From positions 1-44,548 of the forward strand of contig CAZCQG010000016.1 in the NCBI GenBank assembly GCA_964500775.1: a stretch of 44,548 nt of DNA. Direction: 5' to 3'. This stretch comes from CAZCQG01 sp964500775 (GTDB lineage Bacteria > Campylobacterota > Campylobacteria > Campylobacterales > CAZCQG01). This document shows positions 6,904-15,365 of the stretch, piece after piece (within the stretch, counting starts at the first letter, position 1; each line of letters starts with the position of its first letter). The notes under the pieces were generated by a model. It saw only the letters and a program-made list of their open reading frames with translations. It was not told where the DNA came from and made no database searches. A program made the translations under genes and the position numbers.

Positions 6904-8490
6904 CTAAGATTTAAACTTAGCAAGTTCCTCATTCAAGCTTTCGGCGGCTTTTTCCATATTGGAAGATATACTTTCTATATCCTTGCCCGCCTCTTTTGTT
7001 TTATCCGAGAGCGAAACTATCTCTTGCATCATTTTAATAAGGTCTTTAGTTTTTGTAGCGATAAGGGTGCTCTTTTGAACCACGCTCGAAGAGTTTGCCG
7101 TCGTCGTCTCTAGTTTGTATCTTGTGTCGTTTGCGTTGTCTATGAGATTTTTGGCTTTATCGCTTATCTCTAGGATTCCCTCGCTAGCACTTTTTATCTC
7201 GTCGCTTACGTCGTTGATGCTTTGGGTGATGACATTCGTCGTTGCGTTTATTTCGGAGAGTGATTTTTGTGTCCGTTCGGCAAGTTTTCTCACTTCGTCT
7301 GCCACTACGGCAAATCCTCTTCCGTGTTCACCTGCACGTGCCGCTTCTATTGCGGCATTGAGAGCAAGGAGATTTGTTTGGTCGGCGATGTCGGCGATGA
7401 TGTTGAGCACCTCTTTGATTTGGTTGGCTTGATGCGTGAGCGAACTCATTTTTTCGACGAGCTCCCCTTGTTTTTCACTATCTTCTATGATCGTATCGAC
7501 GACACTTTGGAGATTTTGTACGAAAACCTCTAGTGCTTTTCGCGTCGCGTCCAAATCCTCCGTCGTGGAAACTGCCGCTTCTTCGGTTATATCCAAGTTG
7601 CTTCCTATCTCTTTGGTGAGATGGTTTACCTCATCGATGAGATTTACTTGTGTCGTTGCATTTTTTGAGAGTACTTTGGAGTTATCGTTGAGTTTTTGTC
7701 CGATAGCAAGGTTGGAGCTTGCTCCGTCTTTAGTCATATTGACCGTCTTTTGAATTTTTTCGATAAATTCATTGATATAGCGAGAAGCGATACCCACTTC
7801 GTCTTCGGTGCGAATCTCTAGTCTTTTTGTAAGATCCCCTTCTCCCATAGCAAGGTCTTTTGCCATCATCGTGAGTTTGTTGAGCGGAGCCAAAAGCTCT
7901 CTATTGAAAAATATTCCAAGCCCTACAAGTCCGGCTATCACGGCGATAATGATGGTAAATAAGATATTTCTTTTTGAAGTCGTTATTTGCGCATCACTCT
8001 CATCAAGAGAAAGCATTAGCTCCATTACTCCCAAAACATCCCCTTGTTGCGCGTTACCGTGGCACATTAGGCAACTTTCATCCGCAATCAAAGGTTTAAG
8101 CAGTTGGACTAAATGGGTGTCCCCTTCGAATATTTCGGTGGTCTCTTCTTTTTTTGATTTAAAAACGTTTTTTACGTCTTCTCTTTTTGTTATCTCTTCG
8201 TCAAGTCCAAAAGCCTCTATGACGCTTTGCGATTTAAACACTTCGGCATCTTTTACGCCTTCGATAGTTTTTGAATTTTTAACGACATCTGCAACGACGG
8301 CGGGATCACCGAAATTCATAGAGAGGCGCAAGGTTTGAAATATCGAAGAGCTTAGCATATTGAGTGATTTATAGGTGTTGTCTTTGCTCATTTTTTCGTA
8401 GTCGTAAGAGAGGAAGAGATAGATACCTACCGTGCCGATGGCAAAGAAGACAAACAATGTAAATAATGCTTTAGCCTTAAAAGATTTCAC
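6904..8490 (-). CDS. Methyl-accepting chemotaxis protein with periplasmic c-haem sensor domain
   Basis: This is a 528-residue chemoreceptor. Its order is TM1 (8-28), a periplasmic domain (about 30-175), TM2 (176-196), HAMP (about 197-250) and a cytoplasmic helical hairpin whose tip (368-408, with NLLALNAAIEAARAGEHGRG) is highly conserved. The periplasmic domain contains CLMCH (140-144), a c-type haem attachment motif, within a Tll0287/DUF3365-like fold common in this phylum. It probably senses redox state, oxygen or NO. The haem would be attached by a CcsBA system such as the one at 38555-41662. The start is GTG 8490 with a strong GGAGGA site. There is no C-terminal CheR-tether pentapeptide. 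Confidence 0.93.
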   Translation of the reverse strand: MKSFKAKALFTLFVFFAIGTVGIYLFLSYDYEKMSKDNTYKSLNMLSSSIFQTLRLSMNFGDPAVVADVVKNSKTIEGVKDAEVFKSQSVIEAFGLDEEITKREDVKNVFKSKKEETTEIFEGDTHLVQLLKPLIADESCLMCHGNAQQGDVLGVMELMLSLDESDAQITTSKRNILFTIIIAVIAGLVGLGIFFNRELLAPLNKLTMMAKDLAMGEGDLTKRLEIRTEDEVGIASRYINEFIEKIQKTVNMTKDGASSNLAIGQKLNDNSKVLSKNATTQVNLIDEVNHLTKEIGSNLDITEEAAVSTTEDLDATRKALEVFVQNLQSVVDTIIEDSEKQGELVEKMSSLTHQANQIKEVLNIIADIADQTNLLALNAAIEAARAGEHGRGFAVVADEVRKLAERTQKSLSEINATTNVITQSINDVSDEIKSASEGILEISDKAKNLIDNANDTRYKLETTTANSSSVVQKSTLIATKTKDLIKMMQEIVSLSDKTKEAGKDIESISSNMEKAAESLNEELAKFKS

Positions 8491-8522
8491 GATATTCCTC
8501 CTGCTCTTTGCGTACTATATTT

Positions 8523-8528
8523 ATTATA
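8523..8528 (-). promoter_or_regulatory. -10 box of the chemoreceptor / STAS / lgt unit
   Basis: On the minus strand a perfect TATAAT lies 32 bases before the GTG start of the chemoreceptor. It is preceded by a T-rich tract (TTTTTTGTTTTTTTTG) rather than a clear -35. A T-rich tract upstream of a good -10 is typical of vegetative promoters in this phylum. No GG-N10-GC or sigma-28-type element is apparent here. Confidence 0.6.
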
Positions 8529-8646
8529 CAAAAAAAACAAAAAATTCAGTATAGAGAATGTTAAAATTTTGTAAAAAGTCATATTTTTATGAACCATTTC
8601 GGAACTTTTGAAATAAAATAATACCTTGAATAAGGTCATGCAAAGG

Positions 8647-9372
8647 TCATATATTTGTAAATTCTTTCGGTATCTCAGAGGTAAAAGAGTACCCGAGCAG
8701 TTTAATTTTATATGAGTGGAGCATCAATCTTCTATATGCCACTCCGCCGTATTTTACATCTCCGATTATCGGTGCGTCGATACTTTTGAGGTGGACTCGT
8801 ATTTGGTGCGTGCGACCGGTCGTAATCACGGCTTTGAGTTTTGTTTTTTTCCCGTGAATCTCCAAAGGGGTGATAATCGTCGTCGCCCCTTTTCCCTCGT
8901 TGTCTATTTTGCTATACGCACTATTTCCTTTTTGAGTGGAGATTTTTTTATCAACAACAATCTCTTCGGGAATGAGTTTGTTGACTACGGCAATATATTC
9001 TTTATGTACACGCTCTTTTCTAAACTCTTCAATCGCTTTTTTTCGAAAATCTTCATTTTTCGTGAGGAGCATAATGCCGCTAGTATCCATATCGAGACGA
9101 TGCAAAAGCGTCGCACCATTGAAATATTCCAAAAGATCTTCCGAACTTATCCCTGCGGGTTTGTCGATGGCAATGATATTTTCATCTTCAAACAACACTT
9201 TGGGTTTGGATATTTGGGTGACTTTAAATGTCGTGCCGACGGGAAGTTCGGCTCTTGCTATAGCCACTCTTTTATCTTTTACGAAAACCAGCCCCCTATC
9301 TATGAGCGATTTTGCTTTTGCATTAGATATTCCCTCTTGGAGGGCGAGTAATTTGTACGCTTTTTCGTTCAT
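8647..9372 (-). CDS. RluA-family RNA pseudouridine synthase
   Basis: Enzymes of this family isomerise uridine to pseudouridine in rRNA or tRNA. The 241-residue protein has an S4-like N-terminus (about 10-60), then IIAIDKPAGISS and the active-site block HRLDMDTSGIMLL (catalytic Asp94). It ends with RTHQIRVHL and PIIGDVKYGG. Position next to waaA matches the H. pylori order I recall (HP0956). The target base cannot be deduced. Its ATG overlaps the waaA stop as ATGA, and it is the last gene of the cheZ operon. Confidence 0.93.
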   Translation of the reverse strand: MNEKAYKLLALQEGISNAKAKSLIDRGLVFVKDKRVAIARAELPVGTTFKVTQISKPKVLFEDENIIAIDKPAGISSEDLLEYFNGATLLHRLDMDTSGIMLLTKNEDFRKKAIEEFRKERVHKEYIAVVNKLIPEEIVVDKKISTQKGNSAYSKIDNEGKGATTIITPLEIHGKKTKLKAVITTGRTHQIRVHLKSIDAPIIGDVKYGGVAYRRLMLHSYKIKLLGYSFTSEIPKEFTNI

Positions 9373-10541
9373 AGTATCTCTTTAGTTATTTCGTTGATGT
9401 CAAGACTTCCCTTTATAAATGAAGGAGGGGAATCTGCTGCTCTTTTTATAGTGTTTTTTAACTCATTTGCATCGCACAGTATATAATTTTCTACCTTTTC
9501 AAATAATGCAAATTGATTAAAAATATTCAAACCACTTATAATTCTGCATCCAAAATACGCAGGTTCTATCGGATTATGCCCGCCGACCTTTGCAAATGCG
9601 CCGCCTAGCACTACGATGTCGCTTATGGCATAGATGTTTATCAACTCTCCCATCGCGTCTACTAAAGTAATATCGGAATTAAAGTGCCCGACATTAGAAA
9701 ATAATCCAAAACTAAGTGTCGTATCGGCGATTTTTTCTTCTATTATTTTGCGCACTTCTAAAAATCGCTCCGGATGTCTCGGGACGATGATGAGTTTCCC
9801 TTCCCCAAGCCCCAAAAAAGCATCCAAAATGAGCATCTCCTCTCCTTCGTGTGTACTAGCGGCGGTGAGCACCAAGCTCTCGGGCTTTTCAAGGTGTTTT
9901 GTGATTTTTGGCGTATGGAGGAGTTTGATATTTCCGCTTACTCGGATGTTTTTCGCCCCCAAAGATTCTAGACGCTCTTTGTCTTTTTCTTGCTGTGCAA
10001 ATATCACGTCGGTGAGGGCAAATATCCTTTTGTAGAGCCATCGAAAGCGCCTATAGCCTTTGTATGACCTATCCGAGATTCGTGAATTTATGAGGACGAT
10101 TTTTGTCCCTCTATTTTTGAGTGTGTAAAAAAGACCGAACCATAGCTCTGCTTCGGTAACTACGAGCGTTTTGTAGCGCGGTGCCCACCAAGGGAGAAAT
10201 ATCTCAAAAGGGAGGTATCGTGCTTCATATCCTAGTGCTAGTGCCTCTTTGTATCCGGTTTGGGTTATGGCGGTAATAAGGATTTTCTTATTCTCCAACT
10301 CTTTGAGAAGAGGTTTGAGTGATTTTACTTCGCCGTAGCTACAAGCGTGAATCCACACATCGCCGCTATCTGGCTTCGGGTTATTTTTGAGAAAAAATCT
10401 TTTCGGGATCGATTCTTTGTATTTTTGTTTAAATGCAAGGAGGAGAAGAATCGGCGCAGCAAAAACATAGAGTACGCCGAGACTTAAAAAGTAGAGGAGC
10501 GCAAAAACCCTCACGAGCCACTTCTTATTTGTTTTCCTCAA
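9369..10541 (-). CDS. waaA: 3-deoxy-D-manno-octulosonic acid (Kdo) transferase
   Basis: WaaA adds Kdo to lipid A at the inner membrane, the first step of lipopolysaccharide core assembly. The 390-residue product has an N-terminal membrane anchor (about 10-37), then WIHACSYGEVKSLKPLL, where Glu71 matches the catalytic base of the family, and TQTGYKEA. The C-terminal half carries VVTEAELW, SGNIK, PRHPERF and GGHNPIEPA. The first codon appears to be TTG 10541, inside the end of flgZ (17-base overlap). A GTG nine codons later is a possible alternative, and neither has a convincing ribosome site. Confidence 0.95.
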   Translation of the reverse strand: MRKTNKKWLVRVFALLYFLSLGVLYVFAAPILLLLAFKQKYKESIPKRFFLKNNPKPDSGDVWIHACSYGEVKSLKPLLKELENKKILITAITQTGYKEALALGYEARYLPFEIFLPWWAPRYKTLVVTEAELWFGLFYTLKNRGTKIVLINSRISDRSYKGYRRFRWLYKRIFALTDVIFAQQEKDKERLESLGAKNIRVSGNIKLLHTPKITKHLEKPESLVLTAASTHEGEEMLILDAFLGLGEGKLIIVPRHPERFLEVRKIIEEKIADTTLSFGLFSNVGHFNSDITLVDAMGELINIYAISDIVVLGGAFAKVGGHNPIEPAYFGCRIISGLNIFNQFALFEKVENYILCDANELKNTIKRAADSPPSFIKGSLDINEITKEIL

Positions 10542-11241
10542 CTTTTATGTAGAGAATCCTACCGCAATGAGGGCAAGAGATAATGTCGTCGCTTCTGATA
10601 ACTTCGGAGTAAACTTTATCGTTAAGTTTGATAAAACAGCCTCCGCACGCTTGTTTTCTCACTTCTACGACGGTAGTATTTCCTGCCCATCGTCGTATCT
10701 TTTCGTAAAAAGAGATGATCTTTTGATCCATTTGCGAGATGAGGGCATTTTTGCTCTCGTACACTTTTTGTTTCTCTTGTTCTATCGCTTCAAGTTTGCT
10801 CGCAACACTCTCTTGAATTGATTTTGCCTCTGCTTCAAGCTCGGCAATTTGGTTTTTTAGCTCTTGCTCTTCATCAAGTTTAGCGGCTATGATTTTATTG
10901 TGTCGCTCTATCTCTTCATTGGCGAATGTTATCTGCTCTTTTGCGATCTCTTCTTCAAGGTTGAGCGCTTTCATCTCTTTTTCTGTTTTAATTTGTGAGC
11001 TCTTTTTGCCGAGATCCTCAATCTTGTCGCTTAATTCTTTGAGGTGCAATTCATTTTTTTGTACTTTGAGTTTTGCATCTTTTACGTCATCTTCGATTTC
11101 GAATGTTTTTTGTTCTAGTGAAGATTTTTTATCTAAAACTATGTTGAGTTCTTTGTTTATCTCATTGACTCTAGGCTCAAAGCTATCGATACCTTTATCG
11201 ATGCTAGCTATTTCAATAAGATGGGAAAGGTGTTTGTTCAT
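10525..11241 (-). CDS. flgZ: Coiled-coil zinc-ribbon protein, HP0958/FlgZ homologue
   Basis: Residues 1 to about 185 form a long charged coiled coil, followed by a C4 zinc ribbon with CGGC (Cys199, Cys202) and CPHC (Cys223, Cys226). The H. pylori homologue HP0958 binds and stabilises the sigma-54 factor RpoN and flagellin mRNA and is needed for flagella. Here the same neighbours occur (waaA downstream, NIF3 and glyQ upstream), which supports orthology. An RpoN-type promoter precedes flgH in this window, so the likely client pathway is present. The assignment is by architecture and synteny. Confidence 0.85.
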   Translation of the reverse strand: MNKHLSHLIEIASIDKGIDSFEPRVNEINKELNIVLDKKSSLEQKTFEIEDDVKDAKLKVQKNELHLKELSDKIEDLGKKSSQIKTEKEMKALNLEEEIAKEQITFANEEIERHNKIIAAKLDEEQELKNQIAELEAEAKSIQESVASKLEAIEQEKQKVYESKNALISQMDQKIISFYEKIRRWAGNTTVVEVRKQACGGCFIKLNDKVYSEVIRSDDIISCPHCGRILYIKVEENK

Positions 11242-11258
11242 ATCGGTTTACTCCTAGG

Positions 11259-11978
11259 TTAATTGCCGTACGGGGATTTAAAATCCGTGATTATAGCTTG
11301 TAATGGCAAATTTTTCAAATTTTGGGCTAAAAGGGGTGCGAAATGTTTTTCGCTATGGTAGTGGGTGATGTCTATTATTGAGATTCCGAGGCTTTTTGCC
11401 GCGACGTAATCGTGGTATTTTATGTCGCCGCTCAAAAAGAGATCGCACCCGCAACCCTCCACCATAGAGGCGCCGCTGCCGCAGATAATCGCCCCGTTTT
11501 TAATATGTTCTTTGCATTTGAGATAGGTTGGATTTGGGATGCCGAGTTTCTCTTTTATTGTTTGCAAGAGTGTTTCAAAGCTTTTTTCTACGGGGAACTT
11601 AATCAAAAATCCATCCTCGTATACGGGGCTAAATTCAAGGATGTTTTCGCAGAGATGGCGATTGAGGTGGGTCTTGTCGAAATTGGTGTGCATACCGATG
11701 AGCGAGATTCCTTTTTTTATCATAGAAAAAAGGAGATTGGAAGGGTAGGAATCGCTCCGCAAGCTTTTCAGTGATTTAAATATCAGCGGATGGTGAGTGA
11801 TGAGGAGGGAGTTTGGCTCTATGTTTTCGAGCGTCTCGAAATCGACGTCTAGCGAGATGTATATACGCTCAATGTCGGCATCCATATCGCCGACGTTGAT
11901 TCCTGAATTGTCCCAACTCTCTTGGAGTTCAAAGGGGCTTATTGCATTTAAAAAATCATAAATCTCACTGAGCAGCAA
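11259..11978 (-). CDS. NIF3-family dinuclear-metal protein
   Basis: NIF3/YbgI proteins form hexameric rings with two metals per subunit, and their cellular role is not settled. The metal-binding motifs are visible: THHPLIF (His62, His63), HTNFD (His97, Asp101) and the C-terminal HYHSEKHF. I choose the TTG at 11978, giving 239 residues, because the following residues (LLSEIYDFLNAISPFELQES) line up with the start of H. pylori HP0959. AGAGG lies just upstream. An ATG at 12032 would add 18 basic residues read from inside glyQ. The gene overlaps the glyQ end by 14 bases. Confidence 0.85.
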   Translation of the reverse strand: MLLSEIYDFLNAISPFELQESWDNSGINVGDMDADIERIYISLDVDFETLENIEPNSLLITHHPLIFKSLKSLRSDSYPSNLLFSMIKKGISLIGMHTNFDKTHLNRHLCENILEFSPVYEDGFLIKFPVEKSFETLLQTIKEKLGIPNPTYLKCKEHIKNGAIICGSGASMVEGCGCDLFLSGDIKYHDYVAAKSLGISIIDITHYHSEKHFAPLLAQNLKNLPLQAIITDFKSPYGN

Positions 11979-12846
11979 GTTTTTGTAGCCTCTCTTCTCT
12001 TTGCCCCTCTTGCTCTTTGTAGAGGAGCGCACACCCTTTGCTTAATTCGCGTATCTGGAGGATGTAGTTTTGGCGTTGTGTTACCGAGATCGCCTTTCTT
12101 GCATCCAAGAGGTTAAAGACGTGGCTAGCAAGAATTGTATAGTCATACGCCGGAAGCGGCAGGAGTGCATCGAGGCAGCTTTTTGCTTCACCTCTCGCAT
12201 CGTCAAACCATCTAAAAAGCATCTCGGTATTTGCCACTTCAAAGTTGTATTTACTGAACTCGTATTCGCTCTCTAGGTGGACATCGGCATAGGTAGAGCG
12301 CTCGCTCCATTTGATGTCAAATACGCTATCCACCCCTTGGAGATACATCGCTAGCCGCTCAGTACCGTAGGTGATCTCCACGGCTACGGGGTCGCACACC
12401 ACGCCGCCGACTTGTTGGAAATAGGTGAACTGCGTCACTTCCATTCCATCTAACCATACCTCCCAGCCTAGACCCCATGCACCGAGTGTCGGCGATTCCC
12501 AGTTGTCTTCGACGAATCGTATGTCGTGATTCTTCCTATCTAGCCCGAGGAACTCTAGGCTTTTGAGGTAGAGTTCTTGGATATTTTCGGGACTTGGTTT
12601 GATGATGACTTGGAATTGGTAATAGCTTCCGAGGCGGTTTGGATTCTCTCCGTATCTCCCATCCGTAGGTCTTCTAGAGGGGGCGACGTAGGCGACGTTC
12701 CACGGTTTGCTATCTAGACTTCTTAGAAGCGTCGCGGGATGGAAAGTCCCCGCACCTGCGGGAAGATCGTAGGGTTGGATGACGTTGCACCCTTGCGCTT
12801 TCCAAAATTCTTGGAGTTTTAATAGTAGGTCTGAAAAATAGAGCAT
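11965..12846 (-). CDS. glyQ: Glycyl-tRNA synthetase alpha subunit
   Basis: GlyQ is the catalytic subunit of the alpha2beta2 glycyl-tRNA synthetase. The 293-residue product is full length and shows the family blocks QGCNVIQPYDLPAGAGTFHP, PTDGRYGENPNRLGSYYQFQ and VWLDGMEVTQFTYFQQVGG. The beta subunit glyS is not in the window, and separate loci are normal in this phylum. The ATG directly follows the glutaredoxin stop with no spacer. The cognate tRNA-Gly is also in this window (487-561). Confidence 0.97.
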   Translation of the reverse strand: MLYFSDLLLKLQEFWKAQGCNVIQPYDLPAGAGTFHPATLLRSLDSKPWNVAYVAPSRRPTDGRYGENPNRLGSYYQFQVIIKPSPENIQELYLKSLEFLGLDRKNHDIRFVEDNWESPTLGAWGLGWEVWLDGMEVTQFTYFQQVGGVVCDPVAVEITYGTERLAMYLQGVDSVFDIKWSERSTYADVHLESEYEFSKYNFEVANTEMLFRWFDDARGEAKSCLDALLPLPAYDYTILASHVFNLLDARKAISVTQRQNYILQIRELSKGCALLYKEQEGQREERLQKLAAQ

Positions 12847-13086
12847 TTATTTGATTCCTAGTTCTTTGTTTATCTTCTCTTTGTCAAATCCGCATATCCA
12901 TCTGCTCCCGATGAGCACCACCGGTACGCCGCGGCAGCCGTGCTTTTCACAGTCTCTGGCCGCATCTGCGTCTTTGCTGATGTCTATGGTTTTAAAAGTG
13001 ATCTTATTTTGTTGTAAATGATTCTTTGCCGTAGTGCACCAACTGCATCCGGGTGAAGTAAAAAGTACAACTCTTTTATTTACCAT
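12847..13086 (-). CDS. Glutaredoxin-like thiol-disulfide protein
   Basis: This 79-residue protein has the compact thioredoxin fold of glutaredoxin and NrdH. The active site is CSWC (Cys14, Cys17), the cis-proline motif is GVPVV, and the C-terminus is GFDKEKI. It would reduce disulfides in the cytoplasm. A second CEKHGC pair lies mid-protein. The electron donor is unclear, and no ribonucleotide reductase is nearby. It sits between the DUF3972-like gene (18-base gap) and glyQ (no gap). Confidence 0.9.
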   Translation of the reverse strand: MVNKRVVLFTSPGCSWCTTAKNHLQQNKITFKTIDISKDADAARDCEKHGCRGVPVVLIGSRWICGFDKEKINKELGIK

Positions 13087-13104
13087 TTTTTATTTCCTGC
13101 TCCT

Positions 13105-13587
13105 CTATGAATCTTTTTGTTTGTTGTTAAAATCACTCACCTTGCCCCACATCAATCTATATTTTTTCCTCATAAACTCTAGCTCTTCTTGCGCCATTTG
13201 GAGTTGCTTGGTGAGGGTGCTTATCATCTCTTTCTCCTCGTCGTGCACCTCTTGAGTCGAAAAAAGGGCATCTTTGAGGAATTGATTCTCGTTTTGGAGG
13301 GTGGAGATGGTTTGCTCTTTAGATTCTAAAACTTTTTCATGGAGGCTTAATATGGTGCCGATGGTTTTTTCGACGAAACTTTTGTCGCTGTCGATATTTT
13401 CAGCTACCAACGCTCCCGAAACATCGCTTTTAGGGATAATCGCTTGTGCACCGGAGTGTGCCTCCACATAAGTGTTTCCGTCTTTTTCTTGCGACTTGAG
13501 ATCTCCGCTGGCAATAAGCGATAAAACCTTTTCTTTCTCTAGCCTCACGGCTTTGCAAAAATCATCTATTTGTAACCACGCATCCAT
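13105..13587 (-). CDS. DUF3972-like protein: winged-helix-like head plus coiled coil
   Basis: I recognise this 160-residue protein only as resembling an uncharacterised campylobacterial family (DUF3972, from memory). The first 60 residues (WLQIDDFCKAVRLEKEKVL, SGDLKSQEKDGNTYVEA) look like a MerR/excisionase-type winged helix. Residues 70-150 form a continuous coiled coil. That layout suits a small DNA-binding or polar-organising protein, but no function is known to me. It lies between purE and the glutaredoxin in the cheZ operon, with 18-base gaps on both sides. Confidence 0.7.
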   Translation of the reverse strand: MDAWLQIDDFCKAVRLEKEKVLSLIASGDLKSQEKDGNTYVEAHSGAQAIIPKSDVSGALVAENIDSDKSFVEKTIGTILSLHEKVLESKEQTISTLQNENQFLKDALFSTQEVHDEEKEMISTLTKQLQMAQEELEFMRKKYRLMWGKVSDFNNKQKDS

Positions 13588-13605
13588 ACAAGCTCCTATT
13601 TGTTC

Positions 13606-14100
13606 CTACAATAACACCTCTATTTCGGCGGAATCGCTTTCTACGTTTTTAGATTTCAAGGCTCTATCTTCTTTGAGTTTTTCAGAAAGGTTCGCGTTGT
13701 TTAATGCGAGAATCTGCATTGCCAAATAAGCACTATTTGTCGCTCCTGCTTTTCCGATAGCTACCGTCCCTACGGGCATACCGCTAGGCATTTGTACGGT
13801 CGAGAGAAGTGCATCTATTCCCCCGAGTGAGCCGCTCTCCATCGGGACACCGATGACGGGTTTGGTCGTAGATGCCGCTACCGCACCCGCCAAATGGGCT
13901 GCCATACCCGCTGCGGCGATAAACACTTTCGCCCCTTTGGCTTCGGCTTTTTTAATGTACTCTTTAGTGCGCTCCGGGCTTCTGTGTGCGGAGCTGATAA
14001 TAAACTCATACGGTACATCGAATTTTTTTAGGAGCTTACAGCACTCTTCCATTATGGGAGTGTCGCTTTTACTGCCTACGATGATTGATACGAATTCCAT
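13606..14100 (-). CDS. purE: N5-carboxyaminoimidazole ribonucleotide mutase
   Basis: PurE moves the carboxyl group of N5-CAIR to form CAIR in purine synthesis. The 164-residue product is full length and shows GSKSDTPIM, the catalytic SSAHRSPERT histidine motif, and AAGMAAHLAGAVA with GVPMESGSLGG. Its ATG overlaps the stop of the upstream U32 gene as TAATG, so translation is probably coupled. PurK is not nearby. Confidence 0.97.
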   Translation of the reverse strand: MEFVSIIVGSKSDTPIMEECCKLLKKFDVPYEFIISSAHRSPERTKEYIKKAEAKGAKVFIAAAGMAAHLAGAVAASTTKPVIGVPMESGSLGGIDALLSTVQMPSGMPVGTVAIGKAGATNSAYLAMQILALNNANLSEKLKEDRALKSKNVESDSAEIEVLL

Positions 14101-15362
14101 TATTTTGTTCTCCTTCTAAAAAATGTAAATTCGGGTAGTTTTCCCGGTAGTTTTATCGGATTAGTATTGCCGCTATGGACGCTTTCAAGCTCTTTGTCGT
14201 TTGCGGTGAGTATTTTATAGAAAGTTATATAATAGCGCCCTTCTTTTGCATATATCTCACCGAGATCGTCTTTGTAGGGCGCAAGGGGCTTTGGAGCGAT
14301 AAGCTCATACTCGGTGTTTGGAATCGTCGTGTGTTTGCATAGAAAACTCACTCCGTCTTCTCGCACTTCGCCGCATACGTCAAAGTCTCCTTCGCTTTGG
14401 GCAAAGCTTAATTCTTGAGTATCGTTTTTTTCATACGGTCTCTTGACGAGGTAGCCGTCGTTGTAGCCTCTGTTTTTGAGCGTATTGAGTTCAGATTCGT
14501 ATTTTTGCGGGTCGTATTTGCCCCTGTAGTAGTCATCTATCGCTTCTCGGTAGGTTCTCGCCGTTACGGCGGCATAGTAGTCGGATTTGGTGCGTCCTTC
14601 GATTTTAAGCGAATCGATGATGCCGCTTTTTAGTATCTCGTCTATGTGGGCGGACATATTGAGGTCTTTAGCATTAAAGATGTAACTCCCCTCCTCCCCC
14701 TCTTCGACTATTTTTAAAAGTTGGGCGGAGTCGCTGTTTTTTACGTAGACCTCATAAGGAAATCGGCAGTCGTTTGCGCAGCTTCCCCTGTTTGGAATCC
14801 TCCCTGTTTGAAGCGTACTGATAAGGCATCTACCGCTATATGCAAAGCACATTGAACCGTGAATAAAAACCTCTATTTCCATATGGGGGAGGTGTTTTTT
14901 TATCTCCTCTAAATCTTTGAGACTTACTTCTCTGGCGGCAATGATTCTCGTTACGCCCATATCCGAATACACTTCGGCATCGATTCTATTCATTACGTTG
15001 GCTTGGGTGGAGAGATGGAGCGGGATGCGGGGTGCTACTTTTTTAGCGAGACGTACCACTCCGGGGGTGGCTACGATAAGGGCATCTACCCCAAAATCAG
15101 CCATTTTGGCTATATGTTTTTCGTAGAGTCCGATTTGGGAGTTAAAGGGAAATCCGTTGACGGTGGCGTACACTTTTTTTCCGAGTGTATGCGCGTACCG
15201 TATCCCTTGCATAAAAGTATCGTCGTCAAATTCCCTTCCGGAGCGATTTCTAAGCGAAAAATGGGAAATCCCGCCGTATACCGCATCGGCACCGAAGTTG
15301 AGCGCTATCTTGAGTTTGTGGAGATTCCCTGCGGGGGAGAGGAGTTCGACTTTTTCTTGCAA
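14100..15362 (-). CDS. U32-family protein, TrhP/YegQ-like tRNA hydroxylation factor
   Basis: This 420-residue protein starts with ELLSPAGNLHKLKIAL and has the U32 core HGSMCFAYSGRCLIS...GSCANDC. The four cysteines 172, 179, 195 and 199 are placed as in U32 proteins that hold an iron-sulfur cluster. Older annotation calls such proteins collagenases. TrhP-type members instead help make 5-hydroxyuridine at tRNA position 34 from prephenate, which I consider more likely. The first codon is TTG 15362, 3 bases after cheZ, with only a weak ribosome site. The U32-cheZ adjacency matches H. pylori HP0169-HP0170. Confidence 0.85.
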   Translation of the reverse strand: MQEKVELLSPAGNLHKLKIALNFGADAVYGGISHFSLRNRSGREFDDDTFMQGIRYAHTLGKKVYATVNGFPFNSQIGLYEKHIAKMADFGVDALIVATPGVVRLAKKVAPRIPLHLSTQANVMNRIDAEVYSDMGVTRIIAAREVSLKDLEEIKKHLPHMEIEVFIHGSMCFAYSGRCLISTLQTGRIPNRGSCANDCRFPYEVYVKNSDSAQLLKIVEEGEEGSYIFNAKDLNMSAHIDEILKSGIIDSLKIEGRTKSDYYAAVTARTYREAIDDYYRGKYDPQKYESELNTLKNRGYNDGYLVKRPYEKNDTQELSFAQSEGDFDVCGEVREDGVSFLCKHTTIPNTEYELIAPKPLAPYKDDLGEIYAKEGRYYITFYKILTANDKELESVHSGNTNPIKLPGKLPEFTFFRRRTK

Positions 15363-15365
15363 CGA

